Shown here piece by piece: positions 19,188 through 28,546 of a stretch of DNA of 60,767 nt; the first letter of the stretch is position 1; every line of letters starts with the position of its first letter. Under the pieces are notes generated by a model. It was given only the letters and a program-made list of their open reading frames with translations, was not told the DNA's origin and ran no database searches. A program made the translations under genes and the position numbers. Source of the DNA: Cellvibrionaceae bacterium (GTDB lineage: Bacteria > Pseudomonadota > Gammaproteobacteria > Pseudomonadales > Cellvibrionaceae); contig JANQJP010000026.1 of the NCBI GenBank assembly GCA_028281575.1, positions 1-60,767 of the forward strand, given 5' to 3'.

Positions 19188-19727
19188 ATGCATCGAGAAC
19201 AAGCCTTAGATACTATTTGTCACGCGTTCGAATCTTCCTGTATCGAGGTGTTCCAAAGTTTAAACTGCGCGATTTCTCCTATCGAAAATACCGACTTGGA
19301 TATAGAAGAAATACCCGCCGCCCGCATCGATGCCGGCAATAGCGATTTCGAAATTACAATCTCATTACATCTCCCATTTTCCACACTCGCAATGACCTAC
19401 CCCGTCCAAGACGACATTGCGACAGTAGACGAAGGAAAATTAGAAGACTGGATTGCCGAATTATCGAATCGCTTGATGGGAAAACTAAAATTTAAACTGG
19501 AATCGCGTAACTGTAGTTTAAACACTGGTCTACCAAGCTGCTCGTTTGGCACGGAAGCACTCGACGAATTACCCGAAAACGGCAATTTGTTTGTTTACCA
19601 CTTTGACATCGACAATGAGGTTTTTGAAACAAGTATTTCTGTCGAACTATTTAGCGACGAAGTTTCACTTTCAGACGAACAAGACAGTGATGACGGAGTG
19701 AGTGAAGGCGAAATAGAGTTTTTCTAA
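19188..19727 (+). CDS. CheX-like hypothetical protein
   Basis: This 179-residue soluble acidic protein has no signal peptide or membrane helix. The stretch LEDWIAELSNRLMGKLKFKL (about 86-105) resembles the conserved helix of CheX/CheC-type chemotaxis phosphatases (ELxNxxxGxxK). The surrounding alternation of short strands fits that fold, and the last 20 residues are an acidic tail. The family assignment is tentative. It stands alone between the tRNA terminator and a leftward membrane-protein gene, with no chemotaxis genes nearby. Confidence 0.6.
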   Translation: MHREQALDTICHAFESSCIEVFQSLNCAISPIENTDLDIEEIPAARIDAGNSDFEITISLHLPFSTLAMTYPVQDDIATVDEGKLEDWIAELSNRLMGKLKFKLESRNCSLNTGLPSCSFGTEALDELPENGNLFVYHFDIDNEVFETSISVELFSDEVSLSDEQDSDDGVSEGEIEFF

Positions 19728-19769
19728 CTCGAGCTACTTGAGTAATTCACCCAAGCTTAACCACGCGAT

Positions 19770-20225
19770 TTAGTGGTCATCCGTCTCGATAGTTTTTTCA
19801 CGCAATGCTCTCATCCGCTCCTTTGCACTTACTTCAGGTTCCTCATAACGCTCGGGGTGAAAATAAAATTTGTGCGCGAGCAACATATGAATCCATAACG
19901 GCGACAATAACAATGCATGCAAAGGGTTAATCAACAAATGACTAAACCCCAAAAACAATAGAATAAACCAAAAAAATTTACTTCGGTATTGGCTAGGCCA
20001 AACAAGATAAAATAAACCAAGCACACCAACAATTGACCAAAAATATGAAGCGTAAACAATCATTTTTGAATCGTTAACAAAGGCTGGGATTTCTACCATT
20101 TGCCGCGAAGCACTCAACTCGAGGAGTTCAACCATCCGAACTTTTATATATACATTGGCAGCGAAGTGAGCGTACGTAGCAACAGAATAAATGACCGCAA
20201 AAAAAGCAGAGTTACTATTGTTCAT
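19770..20225 (-). CDS. Membrane protein of unknown function
   Basis: 151 residues with three or four hydrophobic helices: AFFAVIYSVATYAHFAANVY near the start, SYFWSIVGVLGLFYLVW at about 60-76, and two closely spaced helices at about 84-118 (FFWFILLFLGF, LHALLLSPLWIHMLL). A charged cytoplasmic tail ends RALREKTIETDDH. I do not recognise the family. It follows the frameshifted hydrolase on the same strand by 49 bp and may share its transcript. Confidence 0.65.
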   Translation of the reverse strand: MNNSNSAFFAVIYSVATYAHFAANVYIKVRMVELLELSASRQMVEIPAFVNDSKMIVYASYFWSIVGVLGLFYLVWPSQYRSKFFWFILLFLGFSHLLINPLHALLLSPLWIHMLLAHKFYFHPERYEEPEVSAKERMRALREKTIETDDH

Positions 20226-20274
20226 AAATTAATACACTCCGAAGCTAAACCAAAAAATTTTAATTATATAGCAT

Positions 20275-21155
20275 TCATTCCGCCAACTGCAAAATTGCCC
20301 GCTCGATTATCTCGGGACGAGACCAGGGAATAAAATAATTTGTCTCTTCAAGACGCCAAATCTCGGTCAAATTTTTCAACTGTCTCTCGACATAATCAGC
20401 ATTTCCCGGAGAAACCAGAGAATCCTGCATCCCCTGGATAACGACAACAGGAGAAATAATATTCGAAAGTTTTTCTTTTAGCAGATTCAACTGCTGCCTG
20501 TGCGGCATAATCTCTCTATTGCTTGTAATCCAACTCTGCGGCAGTAACCACTGAAAAAATGGGTCTGGGCTAATTTATTAAACCACTGGATTTTTTCCAA
20601 CTCAGGGTCCATGGAGGGCGCAACTAAAATAAGCCCTTTTATCAGCTTTGGATTATCAGCAGCAATACGCGCGGCAACAGGACCACCGAGCGAGTGGCCG
20701 ATAAGAATTAAATTAGCGCGAACTTCCTGAGCCTTTAACGCATATGTAATTCTGCGCGCCTGCTCTTCTAACGAGGCTACGGCTTCACCGGGATTACTCT
20801 CACCAAAGCCAGGCCTATCAACAAAAAAAACCGAAAAATTATCGGCAATATTTTTGTTTCTTAGGAAATCCGAGAATGCGGTCCAGTCTCCTGGAGAGCC
20901 ATGGATAAAAACAAGCGGTGCAACGCCCTGCCCTCCTCTAACAAGACGAATTTTTCCAGGTGAAGTATCCACTGTGGAAAAAACCGGAAGTTCTATACCA
21001 TCTTTTTCAAAGCCGGCTAAAACTTCTTTTTCGGAAGCACCAATTTCACCGAAACCAAAAACTTTAATCAAGACAGTCAACGCTAAGAACAACACGCCAA
21101 CTATACTCAAAAAAAATTTTGCAACCGTCCACACTTTATTTGTAACCCGCACCAT
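20275..21155 (-). pseudogene. Alpha/beta hydrolase with one frameshift
   Basis: The first frame (21155-20487) gives a membrane-anchored (about 12-30) alpha/beta hydrolase. It has an oxyanion HGSPGDW motif, the nucleophile elbow IGHSLGG, and ends in a nonsense tail after AQTHFF. The second frame (open to 20275) restores the C-terminus, including VVVIQGMQDSLVSPGNADYVE with the acid residue. Adding one T to a T6 run near 20547 would join the two (HFFQWLLPQSW) into about 290 residues, so this is a single -1 event in a homopolymer: a recent mutation or a read error. The likely role is a lipase/esterase-type hydrolase of unknown substrate. Confidence 0.8.
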
Positions 21156-21549
21156 CCAACGCTACCCTAATGTTAAACCCACAGTACATTTAGAAAATGC
21201 TTACGCTCAACTTTGATCCATTCGAGTTTGTATGCCGGTAATATGTTCAAAAACCGTCAATTCATGCTCCGCCATGGATGGCGGGTGTTAGAGCAACGCT
21301 GGAGCAGTTATCGACGACTGCATGGATGCAGGAGGTAGAATAACGCAGGAGCATTTATCGAGATGAATTGACGGAGCTACAGGGCTGGAGCGGATTAAAA
21401 CGAAGCACTGCTTCGCTCCGCATAACGACTCTTATCTATGATTTTGGGCCGGGCCTGCGCAGGTATTCATGCGTTTTTTGAACATATTACCGGCATACAA
21501 ACGCTCGCAGGTACATATACTGAAACCTTCGAGATAAATGAACCACAAG
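21156..21549. other. Intergenic region filled by repeat copy B
   Basis: Apart from copy B (21226-21502) there are about 70 bp upstream of the hydrolase gene, presumably its promoter, and about 47 bp to the gor stop. Sequence just past the right arm (ACATATACTGAAAC, 21513-21526) is also shared with copy C, so the conserved unit may extend about 20 bp beyond the arm. Confidence 0.6.
21226..21502 (+). repeat. Dispersed structured repeat, copy B (complete)
   Basis: 277 bp bounded by arms 21226-21253 and 21475-21502 that are perfect reverse complements over 28 bp. Inside are two double-hairpin units: unit 1 has hairpins at 21269-21284 (CCGCCA-TGGA-TGGCGG) and 21294-21310; unit 2 has hairpins at 21318-21331 (CTGCA-TGGA-TGCAG) and 21341-21357. 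After these come a GGAGC...GCTCC stem enclosing CGAAGCA-C-TGCTTCG and the palindrome CCTGCGCAGG. Eight GGA triplets occur on this strand. No open frame is plausible and no transposase is present. It is 45 bp longer than copy C, which has one unit fewer. Confidence 0.92.
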
Positions 21550-22926
21550 TCAGACATTTTTATTTAACGCTAGTGTTTGACGTGGTGTACGCAGCGTCAC
21601 AAACTCTTCTGCTGCTGTCGGGTGTATCCCTATTGTCTTATCAAAGTCATCTTTAGTTGCACCGGCCTTAATCGCGATCGCAATACCCTGAATAATCTCA
21701 CCCGCATCTGGGCCAACCATATGCGCACCAACAATTTTTCGAGTCGATTTATCAACGATCAGTTTCATCAAGGTCTTTTCCTTCAATCCACTTATCGTAT
21801 GCTTCATCGGTGTAAACTGGCTTACATAAACATCAACGTCGATACCCTTAGCGCGCACACTGTCTTCCGAAAGACCAACAGTGCCTATATTCGGCTGACA
21901 AAAAACTGCCGTCGGGATATTTTCATAATCCACATTTAACGGAGCATCGCCATACCAATAATTAGCCAGAGCCATGCCCTCAGCTAAGGCTACCGGTGTT
22001 AATTGAACACGACCGATAACGTCGCCCACGGCATAAATATTTTCCACAGATGTTTTAAAGCTATCGTCAACAGCGATATAACCGCGTTCGTCCAACTTAA
22101 CACCCGCATTTTCAAGACCCAAGCCCTCGACCTTTGGGCTGCGACCAATTGCGCTAAATACACCATCAACAACGCGTATATCGCCGGTGGTTAAATGTAC
22201 CTCCAGTTCACCGGAATCAAGTTTAATTATTTTTTCTATATCCGTATTAAAGCTAAGCTTTACACCTTTATTACCGACTTGTTCAGCAACGAACTCACGT
22301 ATTTCCTGATCAAACCCGCGCAAGAATAGATCTTTGCGATAGAGCAGTTCGGTGTCGCAACCAAAGCCGTTAAATATGCCGGCAAACTCTACCGCTATAT
22401 ATCCCCCTCCTTGAACAAGAACACGCTTCGGCAGCACATCAAGAGAGAAAACTTCGTTTGAGGTAATCACATGCTCAGCTCCTTCAAAACGGGGTTTACG
22501 CGGCCATCCACCCGTAGCCAAAAGAATTTTCTCAGCAGAGTAACGCCTGTCGCCCACTTCCACTGTGTGAGCATCCACAAGGCGGGCAAAACCATTTATT
22601 AATTCAACACCGGCACCACCGAGTATATTTTTATATATACCGTTTAAACGCTGAATTTCATCGCTTTTATTATCCCTTAGCGTCGACCATTCAAAACGGC
22701 CTTCAGGGATTTTCCATCCAAAACCGCGGGCGGCGTCAATATGTTCAGAGTATTCAGAACCGTAGACAAAAATTTTCTTGGGAACACAGCCAACATTGAC
22801 ACACGTACCTCCCAAATAGAGATTTTCTGCAACCGCTACTTTTGCACCGAGGCTTGAAGAAATTCTACTCGCGCGCACACCACCTGAGCCAGCACCGATA
22901 ACAAAAAGATCATAATCGTAGACCAT
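21550..22926 (-). CDS. gor: Glutathione reductase
   Basis: NADPH-dependent FAD flavoenzyme that reduces glutathione disulfide in the cytoplasm. The FAD-binding loop is [10 protein letters not shown] (11-20). The redox disulfide is [13 protein letters not shown] with Cys42 and Cys47, the NADPH-binding loop is [13 protein letters not shown], and the C-terminal catalytic HPTAAEE supplies the His-Glu pair. Length 458 fits (about 450). The Arg-type NADPH motif and the sequence around Cys favour glutathione reductase over other disulfide reductases. It is flanked by two pieces of the repeat family: copy B 3' and a solo unit about 100 bp 5'. Confidence 0.93.
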   Translation of the reverse strand: MVYDYDLFVIGAGSGGVRASRISSSLGAKVAVAENLYLGGTCVNVGCVPKKIFVYGSEYSEHIDAARGFGWKIPEGRFEWSTLRDNKSDEIQRLNGIYKNILGGAGVELINGFARLVDAHTVEVGDRRYSAEKILLATGGWPRKPRFEGAEHVITSNEVFSLDVLPKRVLVQGGGYIAVEFAGIFNGFGCDTELLYRKDLFLRGFDQEIREFVAEQVGNKGVKLSFNTDIEKIIKLDSGELEVHLTTGDIRVVDGVFSAIGRSPKVEGLGLENAGVKLDERGYIAVDDSFKTSVENIYAVGDVIGRVQLTPVALAEGMALANYWYGDAPLNVDYENIPTAVFCQPNIGTVGLSEDSVRAKGIDVDVYVSQFTPMKHTISGLKEKTLMKLIVDKSTRKIVGAHMVGPDAGEIIQGIAIAIKAGATKDDFDKTIGIHPTAAEEFVTLRTPRQTLALNKNV

Positions 22927-23027
22927 TGTTCATTCTCCGTTTTAAAGTTGCCTATAGTCGAATAACGCTTGTTAAACTTACAGAAGTATAGCTTTAGATC
23001 GAATGGGATTGTGTGTCTTGTTAATGT

Positions 23028-23070
23028 CTACATGGATGTGGTAGTTAGGGCAACGCAGGAGCAGTTACCG
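23028..23070 (+). repeat. Solo diverged double-hairpin unit
   Basis: One isolated unit of the family lies upstream of gor, without arms or body. Hairpin 1 is 23028-23044 (CTACA-TGGA-TGT-G-GTAG) and hairpin 2 is 23051-23067 (CAACGC-AGGA-GCaGTTA). The stem of hairpin 1 differs from other units but still pairs, while the loop is unchanged. TACATGGATGT (23029-23039) is one base from the CsrA SELEX consensus core. On this strand it is antisense to the gor leader. Confidence 0.75.
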
Positions 23071-23174
23071 AGGACTAAGACCATTAATGACTAACGCGCC
23101 TAACAATTTAACCGCTCAAGGTTACTCACAGGCATTACATGGTAATCAGAGCTGCCTATAACAAGAAAAGTTTT

Positions 23175-23435
23175 CTATGCTTTGGTTTCGATAGTGGGAT
23201 GCGGGCGATCCGACTTACGTCGCCCAGGATTTAAACGCATTTCAAATTCACGACGTTTACCTTTGGTATTGTGTCGCCTATCTCGACCAGAGCGGCGTTC
23301 GCGTCTATCCCACTGAGGTGGTGATGGTTGCTTTTCATCCGAATGCGACTCTACCGCCTGCGTAGCGCTAGTGCTGCGATAAGGATTTTTTTTCGTGGCA
23401 ATGGTGCCAATTGTAGGTTTTATCGAATCGACCAT
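23175..23435 (-). CDS. Small Arg-rich protein of unknown function
   Basis: 86 residues, strongly basic, with repeated RR/DR clusters in the second half (RRERRSGRDRRHN, then GRRKSDRP). An AGGTG ribosome site stands 8 bases before the ATG. There is no signal peptide or membrane helix, and it looks disordered. Such RRxxxDRR proteins recur in gammaproteobacteria, but I cannot name a function. It lies 53 bp downstream of cysG on the same strand, so it may be the tail of the ftsK-cysG transcript. Confidence 0.6.
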   Translation of the reverse strand: MVDSIKPTIGTIATKKNPYRSTSATQAVESHSDEKQPSPPQWDRRERRSGRDRRHNTKGKRREFEMRLNPGRRKSDRPHPTIETKA

Positions 23436-23488
23436 TCGAGTACACCTAATTAATCACACGGTTTAGTTACTTTATCGGCTGAATCAGA

Positions 23489-24868
23489 CTAAGTTTTATA
23501 CCATTTTAGTGTTTTATGTAAAGAAACTACGCCGCCAATAATCAATAATGTGGGTGCGTGCACATCCCTTTCTTCGACAATTTTCGCCAAATTCGACAAA
23601 GTGCCAATATGAACACGTTGATCAGGTTGCGTGCCCCGCTCCACCAGCGCCGCAGGCGTAGCAGGCGATTTACCGTGCGCGATAAGCTGGGAACATATTT
23701 GCGGTAAGCCGGTAAGCCCCATGTAAAACACCAGTGTTTGCGAATCTTCGACAAACTCCTTCCAGCGAAAGTCCAAAACCCCATCTTTTACGTGACCAGT
23801 AATAAAACGCACAGATTGGGAGTAATCACGGTGTGTCAACGGTATGCCCGCGTAGGACGCACAGCCAGCGGCAGCTGTAACGCCGGGAACGACTTGAAAA
23901 GGAATGCCGTTTTCGGCGAGCAATTCAATTTCCTCTGCACCCCGCCCAAAAATAAAAGGGTCCCCACCTTTCAGGCGCAACACCCGGTTTCCGGCGAGCG
24001 CATAGTCGCACAGCATTTGGTTAATTTGCTGCTGGGGAACAGCGTGCTCACTGCGGCGTTTACCAACATAAACAAACTCTGCGTCTTTGCGAACCATGTC
24101 CAAGATCGCCGGCGTTACAAGCCGATCATAAAGTACAACTTCTGCCTGCTGCATTAAGCGCAGGGCCTTGAAGGTCAGCAAGTCCGGATCACCTGGTCCG
24201 GCGCCAACGAGATACACTTCACCACCGCGATCAGCATCGCCGGCCGCCAATCTAAGATTAAAGTTTTTTTCGGCAAGCTCTACATTGTCGGCCATGACTT
24301 GCTCAGCAACATCTCCCGCAAGCGTTGCCTCCCAAAACCGCCGTCGTGTATCGATATCGGGCAGTGCGGCTTTTACTTTATCCCGGTACTTGGCAGCAAA
24401 ACGCGCCAACTTGCCATAAGCCCCTGGCAAGCTGCGTTCAAGCTGGGATTTCAACATGCGAGCGAGAACTGGCGCGTCACCCCCACTGGATACTGCAACA
24501 ATAATTGGGCTGCGATCAACAATGGCCGGTGTAATAACAGTGCATAAGCCAGGGCTATCCACCACATTTACTGGAATCTGGCGGACCTGACAGTCCGCGG
24601 ACACGCGCGCGTTAACATTTTCTATGTCAGTTGCGGCGATAACCAGCACATGCTTATCTATGTGCGAAGCGGAATAGCTCGCCTGATAAAGTTTGCCACC
24701 AGATGCGCGTATCAATTCCACTAATTCGCCGTCGATTTCCTCAGCAACAACATCGACAATCGCGTTGGCGCGACGCAGCAAACGCGCTTTGCGCGTCGCA
24801 ATTTCCCCACCGCCCACAATAAGTACCGGCTTGTTTTTAAGATCGAAGAAAAGTGGGAAATATTCCAT
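23489..24868 (-). CDS. cysG: Siroheme synthase (trifunctional CysG)
   Basis: Makes siroheme from uroporphyrinogen III for sulfite and nitrite reductases. The N-terminal NAD-dependent dehydrogenase/ferrochelatase half has [16 protein letters not shown] (about 15-30). The C-terminal uroporphyrinogen-III methyltransferase half starts [14 protein letters not shown] (about 219) and carries [13 protein letters not shown], the SAM/tetrapyrrole loop. Length 459 matches E. coli CysG (457), so all three activities should be present. It begins 2 bp after serS. Confidence 0.95.
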   Translation of the reverse strand: MEYFPLFFDLKNKPVLIVGGGEIATRKARLLRRANAIVDVVAEEIDGELVELIRASGGKLYQASYSASHIDKHVLVIAATDIENVNARVSADCQVRQIPVNVVDSPGLCTVITPAIVDRSPIIVAVSSGGDAPVLARMLKSQLERSLPGAYGKLARFAAKYRDKVKAALPDIDTRRRFWEATLAGDVAEQVMADNVELAEKNFNLRLAAGDADRGGEVYLVGAGPGDPDLLTFKALRLMQQAEVVLYDRLVTPAILDMVRKDAEFVYVGKRRSEHAVPQQQINQMLCDYALAGNRVLRLKGGDPFIFGRGAEEIELLAENGIPFQVVPGVTAAAGCASYAGIPLTHRDYSQSVRFITGHVKDGVLDFRWKEFVEDSQTLVFYMGLTGLPQICSQLIAHGKSPATPAALVERGTQPDQRVHIGTLSNLAKIVEERDVHAPTLLIIGGVVSLHKTLKWYKT

Positions 24869-24870
24869 AA

Positions 24871-26160
<1,290 letters not shown>

Positions 26161-26556
26161 CTAAGGTCCAAATGTAAATAAATTAAAAAAAAGTTTTACG
26201 ATGAAAACGCCAGCGCCAGCAGCGACAATACTGCTAAGGACACTCGCCAATATATAAATAACGCTCATTTTCCAATCGCCAATTTGCATCAACGACAAGG
26301 TTTCTATCGCAAAAGTGGAAAAAGTTGTAAAAGCACCAAGCACGCCGACCAATAGAAAATTTCGCCATATTTCAGGCACCAGCGCACGCTCCACTATTAA
26401 CATAAAACCGATGCCCATCAACAGGCAGCCCACACTATTGGCGACAAATGTAGCTACCGGAAAACGACCGGGAGATACAGCGTATTGCAAAGCCAGTGCA
26501 TAGCGTAACGTCGCGCCCAGCGCACCGCCAACTGCGACAGCAAACCAACTCATCAT
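26161..26556 (-). CDS. crcB: Fluoride channel CrcB/Fluc
   Basis: 131-residue inner-membrane protein with four helices that exports fluoride as a dual-topology dimer. The family signature [12 protein letters not shown] is at about 74-85, with the early [10 protein letters not shown] and NSVGCLLMG (Asn gate residue). It overlaps the end of rarA by four bases (ATGA) and abuts serS, so translation is coupled. No fluoride riboswitch can stand in front of it here because it starts inside rarA. Confidence 0.93.
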   Translation of the reverse strand: MMSWFAVAVGGALGATLRYALALQYAVSPGRFPVATFVANSVGCLLMGIGFMLIVERALVPEIWRNFLLVGVLGAFTTFSTFAIETLSLMQIGDWKMSVIYILASVLSSIVAAGAGVFIVKLFFNLFTFGP

Positions 26557-27893
26557 TGAGGTTTATCCGTTTGCGTTGCCTGTCGGGCTTGAATATTTAA
26601 CGCCCGCAGTTGGCGCAGCTTTTCTGCAATTTTAATCTCGAGTCCTCTTTCAACCGGATGATAATATTGGCGCTCTTCCATCTCGTCGGGAAAATAATAC
26701 TCTCCCGCTGCAAACGCACCTTCTTCATCATGGGCATAACGATATTCATGTCCATAGCCCAACTCTTTCATCAATTTAGTAGGTGCATTGCGTAAATGTA
26801 CGGGAACATCATAGGTGGGGTGCTGCTGCACATCGGAGCGAGCAAGTTTGAACGCATTATACACCGCGTTGCTCTTTGGCGCGGCGGCTAAATACAAAAC
26901 CGCTTGCGCGAGCGCGAGTTCACCTTCCGGGCTGCCCAAGCGCTCTTGAATATCCCAAGCATGAAGTGCAAGGTCCAGAGCACGGGGGTCGGCATTGCCG
27001 ATATCTTCACTCGCCATACGCAGCATTCGCCGGGCAATATAAAGTGGATCGCAGCCGCCATCGAGCATGCGTAATAACCAATAGAGTGAGGCGTCGGGGT
27101 CTGAGCCACGCACCGATTTGTGCAACGCGGAAATCTGCTCATAAAAAAGATCACCACCTTTGTCGAACATGCGCACTTGCACACCGAGTACTTCTTTCAG
27201 CAAAACGATGTCAATACTTCCGCCGTTAGGCGCGAGGTCACTGGCAACTTCTAAGGTATTGAGCATCCGCCGGGCGTCGCCGTCCGCGGCTTGAACGAGT
27301 GCGTGCTGTGCTTCAGGTGTTAAGCTCAATTTACGCTTGCCAAGCCCCTTTTCCGCATCACTTAAACTGCGTTGCAGTAGTCCTTGCAGTGCTTCTTCAT
27401 CAAGCTTTTTTAGAATATAGGTGCGACAGCGGGACAAGAGCGCATTATTCACTTCAAACGAGGGATTTTCTGTTGTTGCACCAACGAAAATAACGGTGCC
27501 ATCCTCCACAAAAGGCAAAAAAGCGTCTTGTTGTGCTTTATTAAAGCGGTGCACCTCATCAACGAACAGAATTGTTTTCGCGCCGCGGCCCTCAAGATTG
27601 TATCGCGCAGCATCAACCGCTTTTCTTAGATCTTTGACACCTGCCAACACCGCAGAAAGCGCAATAAAATCTGCCTCGACCTCGTTGGCAAGCAGACGCG
27701 CGAGCGTAGTTTTACCCACGCCAGGAGGGCCCCAAAACAACATGGAGTGCAGTTGCCCCGCTTCAATACACTGACGCAGCGACCGCCCCTGACCAAGCAA
27801 ATGTTGCTGGCCAGAATAGTCCGCCAACCTTTGCGGACGCATTCTGGCGGCGAGCGGTCCCGAGGGCGACGCATGTTGACTAAATAAATCCAT
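26553..27893 (-). CDS. rarA: Replication-associated recombination protein RarA (MgsA)
   Basis: Clamp-loader-like AAA+ ATPase that acts at stalled replication forks. Walker A is [15 protein letters not shown], Walker [16 protein letters not shown], and sensor 1 [12 protein letters not shown]; the C-terminal tetramerisation region follows. I chose the ATG at 27893 (MDLFSQHAS), one base past the lolA stop, giving 446 residues like E. coli (447). The open frame extends into lolA to 27965 without meaning. Order ftsK-lolA-rarA is conserved across gammaproteobacteria. Confidence 0.95.
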   Translation of the reverse strand: MDLFSQHASPSGPLAARMRPQRLADYSGQQHLLGQGRSLRQCIEAGQLHSMLFWGPPGVGKTTLARLLANEVEADFIALSAVLAGVKDLRKAVDAARYNLEGRGAKTILFVDEVHRFNKAQQDAFLPFVEDGTVIFVGATTENPSFEVNNALLSRCRTYILKKLDEEALQGLLQRSLSDAEKGLGKRKLSLTPEAQHALVQAADGDARRMLNTLEVASDLAPNGGSIDIVLLKEVLGVQVRMFDKGGDLFYEQISALHKSVRGSDPDASLYWLLRMLDGGCDPLYIARRMLRMASEDIGNADPRALDLALHAWDIQERLGSPEGELALAQAVLYLAAAPKSNAVYNAFKLARSDVQQHPTYDVPVHLRNAPTKLMKELGYGHEYRYAHDEEGAFAAGEYYFPDEMEERQYYHPVERGLEIKIAEKLRQLRALNIQARQATQTDKPQ

Positions 27894-27894
27894 A

Positions 27895-28533
27895 TCACCG
27901 GTTTTCGACGATATCGGTACCCTCAGGTACGGAAAACTCAAAGACCTGAGGATCGAGTGCGTCATTTAATACAACGCTATCAAGCGCTATGACGGTCGTT
28001 TGATGAAGCTTGTCTTGCATTTTTATCGTAGAAAGGGTGCCGCCCGAGAATTCAAAGACGAGCTGCTCAAAGCTTTGCTTTGTCTCGTTATCCCGATCGA
28101 GCGCCTTGGGCGTCAATACATAACTGTACTGCTTAGCGTTTTCACCAACCTGTTTGTCGACCGAATACTTTCGATTAAGCTCTTCTGCTGAGCCCGTAAG
28201 AATTGCGACAGGTCCCTGTAGCAACTTACTATCATCATAAACAGTGACTTGCTCGAGATCGGGATCATAGACCCAGAGCTTTTGCCCATTGCTCACGATA
28301 AGCTGTTCATAAGGTGGTTCAGTCTGCCAATACAATTTAGACGGGCGTTGCAATAGCAGGCGGCCTGAACTCTCCTGCAAAACAAACGCTTCGTGATCAC
28401 TAATCGTTTGATCAAAACGCGCTTGCAGCGCCTGAATCTTGGTCAGTTCGTTAAAAAGCGCTTGCGCAGTTTCTGAAGCGCAAAAACCAGCCAACGGAAA
28501 CAGTACAAGCATCATTGTGGCTAAAGACTTCAT
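27895..28533 (-). CDS. lolA: Outer-membrane lipoprotein carrier protein LolA
   Basis: Periplasmic chaperone that receives lipoproteins from LolCDE and passes them to LolB. A signal peptide covers about residues 1-18 (cleaved after GFCA). The mature part fits the LolA beta-barrel: [39 protein letters not shown] in pieces, and [11 protein letters not shown]-type strands. Length 212 is normal. It lies 13 bp after ftsK. Confidence 0.95.
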   Translation of the reverse strand: MKSLATMMLVLFPLAGFCASETAQALFNELTKIQALQARFDQTISDHEAFVLQESSGRLLLQRPSKLYWQTEPPYEQLIVSNGQKLWVYDPDLEQVTVYDDSKLLQGPVAILTGSAEELNRKYSVDKQVGENAKQYSYVLTPKALDRDNETKQSFEQLVFEFSGGTLSTIKMQDKLHQTTVIALDSVVLNDALDPQVFEFSVPEGTDIVENR

Positions 28534-28546
28534 ATAGAGGTACTCG

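Noticed and set aside
21226-21502. Integron attC site, because the arms covary and pair
   Set aside because: Integron attC sites are usually 60-150 bp with GTTRRRY/RYYYAAC ends and flank gene cassettes. These elements are larger, lack those ends and flank operons of housekeeping genes.
21226-21502. Complete insertion sequence
   Set aside because: No open frame of transposase size lies inside any copy. A non-autonomous MITE remains possible and is given as an alternative, but variable ends argue against a standard one.
26161-26556. Fluoride riboswitch controlling crcB
   Set aside because: crcB starts inside the rarA coding sequence with a 4-base overlap, leaving no leader for a riboswitch.
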